Shown here: positions 63,185-64,000 of the stretch, in pieces | How positions within the stretch are numbered: the stretch's first letter is position 1 | Layout: each line of letters begins with the position of its first letter | NCBI GenBank assembly: GCA_039704465.1 | Contig: JASFAU010000002.1 | Span: 868,001 to 932,000 of the forward strand | Direction: 5' to 3' | Origin: Plasmodiophora brassicae | Taxonomy: Eukaryota > Endomyxa > Phytomyxea > Plasmodiophorida > Plasmodiophoridae | Length of the DNA: 64,000 nt | Translations under genes and position numbers: made by a program | The notes under the pieces: model-generated | The model's input: only the letters and a program-made list of their open reading frames with translations | Databases searched by the model: none | Told to the model about the DNA's origin: nothing

Positions 63185-63199
63185 CACGTTACACTTATT

Positions 63200-63778
63200 A
63201 TGCCACACGCGCACCCCGATCCGACCCCAGCGCCCACCACGTCACTCCCGTTCCCGCCGCCGCCGCATGCATTGATGCCTAATCGGGCGCATCCGCGGAC
63301 ACCACCCTACCGCCGGCAAGTGCACGCCGCCAACAGGAGGAACTCCGTAGGCGCGAGTGCACACGCCCCCCGAGACGTCTCCCCGGAGGGCGACGTCGTC
63401 CCGCGCGCGCCAAACAGTCTGCACTGCCGTATAGGAGCTGCAGCCGGCGCGGATGGCCGGAGCCAAACTGCGTCGGAGGTCGGCGTGATGGACGACGAAA
63501 ATACGGCGCCCTGCGATCTGGATGGCGTCGACTACGTGCTGGTCGGTGCGGCCGCACCGCCCAGCGTCGTCGTGACAGGGCAGCAGGGCAAGCGAGGCAG
63601 CTGCAGAACGCGATGGGCGCGGACGCGGGCCTGGTTCTGCGCGGCGCTCGGTGATGATTTCCCGGGCGGTCCGATTCCGTTTGCCGCCGTCGCATGCGCC
63701 GCCGTCGTTGGCGCCCTGATGTTGGTCGGCTCCACGCTCCTGGTCGACGCGTACCGCGATCGGCAATATGCCACGTAG
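63200..63778 (+). CDS. Tail-anchored membrane protein
   Basis: The frame is open from ATG 63200 (192 residues), but translation may start at 63275 or at 63488 (97 residues, MDDENTAPCDLDGVDYVL). The first 90 residues from 63200 are Pro/Arg/Ala-rich without features. One transmembrane helix lies at the C-terminus (IPFAAVACAAVVGALMLVG), followed by about 14 polar residues (DAYRDRQYAT), so the protein is a tail-anchored type that would insert post-translationally through the GET pathway into the ER or outer mitochondrial membrane. No SNARE, cytochrome b5 or TPR domain precedes it. The ATG at 63200 is only 15 bp from the start codon of the divergent chorismate-lyase-like gene, which favours one of the later starts. 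Function unknown. Confidence 0.5.
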   Translation: MPHAHPDPTPAPTTSLPFPPPPHALMPNRAHPRTPPYRRQVHAANRRNSVGASAHAPRDVSPEGDVVPRAPNSLHCRIGAAAGADGRSQTASEVGVMDDENTAPCDLDGVDYVLVGAAAPPSVVVTGQQGKRGSCRTRWARTRAWFCAALGDDFPGGPIPFAAVACAAVVGALMLVGSTLLVDAYRDRQYAT

Positions 63779-64000
63779 TGACCGTTTGTCTGTACATACA
63801 TAATATTGTGCATTGGGTTGGGCCGTGCCCCCTGAATGCTGCCGGGCTCGAGTCATGGCGCCTTGATGCGCTTGGAGACACGGCGAGGGCCGAAGCGGCT
63901 GCACCCGCGCCCTTGGTCAGTATCAAATGGGCACATCTGCGGCAGCATGGGCGTACTGACTCGAACGTTACGTGCCGGCGCTGATCGGGGTAACGAAACG

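Noticed and set aside
1..64000. Bacterial or plasmid origin, operons, transposons, CRISPR
   Set aside because: Introns in most genes and exclusively eukaryotic families exclude a prokaryote. No direct repeats with spacers, transposase, reverse transcriptase or terminal inverted repeats were found by eye.

Overview
The window is nuclear DNA from a eukaryotic microbe with a compact, GC-rich genome. About 35 protein genes sit a few tens to a few hundred bases apart on both strands, and most are cut by very short introns (almost all 46-71 nt, GT...AG, one of 105 nt). The gene content is eukaryotic throughout: importin, TFIID and TFIIB-family factors, a spliceosome factor, a 26S proteasome receptor, PKA and ERK-type kinases, and mitochondrial Oxa1 and branched-chain E2. 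A rotatin homologue implies centrioles or basal bodies, so a flagellate stage is likely. Isocitrate lyase, a Skp1-type GlcNAc-transferase (GT60) and a plant/protist-style Deg9 protease point to a protist. The mix of GC content, intron size and gene content would fit a SAR lineage such as a plasmodiophorid rhizarian, but this is inference and no diagnostic marker was seen. I see no rRNA, tRNA, CRISPR array or transposon.

Layout. 1-4105: 5' part of a rotatin gene, intronless and running off the left edge. 4258-10941: small membrane protein, fumarylacetoacetase, importin-4-like receptor. 11146-15728: basic unknown protein, then a tandem array of three DUF2306-like membrane proteins. 15895-19582: CWC25, 1-Cys peroxiredoxin, PPM1L-like membrane phosphatase. 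19851-24459: MGC-type (probably acylated) small protein, anchored helical protein, Atg22-like MFS transporter. 24510-30002: TAF11, EF-hand protein, a small new gene, branched-chain acyltransferase E2, small mitochondrial membrane protein, acidic unknown. 30116-36807: isocitrate lyase, SUZ-domain protein, leucine-rich-repeat protein, Rpn10, BAP31-like ER protein. 37620-44935: PKA catalytic subunit, a decayed copy of a kelch gene, the intact LZTR1-like kelch-BTB-BTB gene, Oxa1, ribosomal protein uL14. 45210-50888: Rad5/HLTF-type helicase (15 exons, two micro-exons), GT60 glycosyltransferase, multi-spanning membrane protein. 51132-63778: TFIIB/Brf-like factor, Deg9 protease, a 2020-residue helical protein, ERK-type MAP kinase, chorismate-lyase-like protein, tail-anchored protein.

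Themes. Ubiquitin/proteasome functions recur (Rpn10, LZTR1-like adaptor, RING helicase, Skp1-modifying GT60). Carbon and amino-acid catabolism recur too (FAH for tyrosine, E2 for branched chains, isocitrate lyase for the glyoxylate shunt). The genes are not arranged as operons. Many neighbours are head-to-head with 15-150 bp between start codons and must share promoters.

Gene models were built by hand: exons were joined where frame, splice sites and protein-family continuity agreed. Starts are the first plausible in-frame ATG and have not been tested against transcripts.
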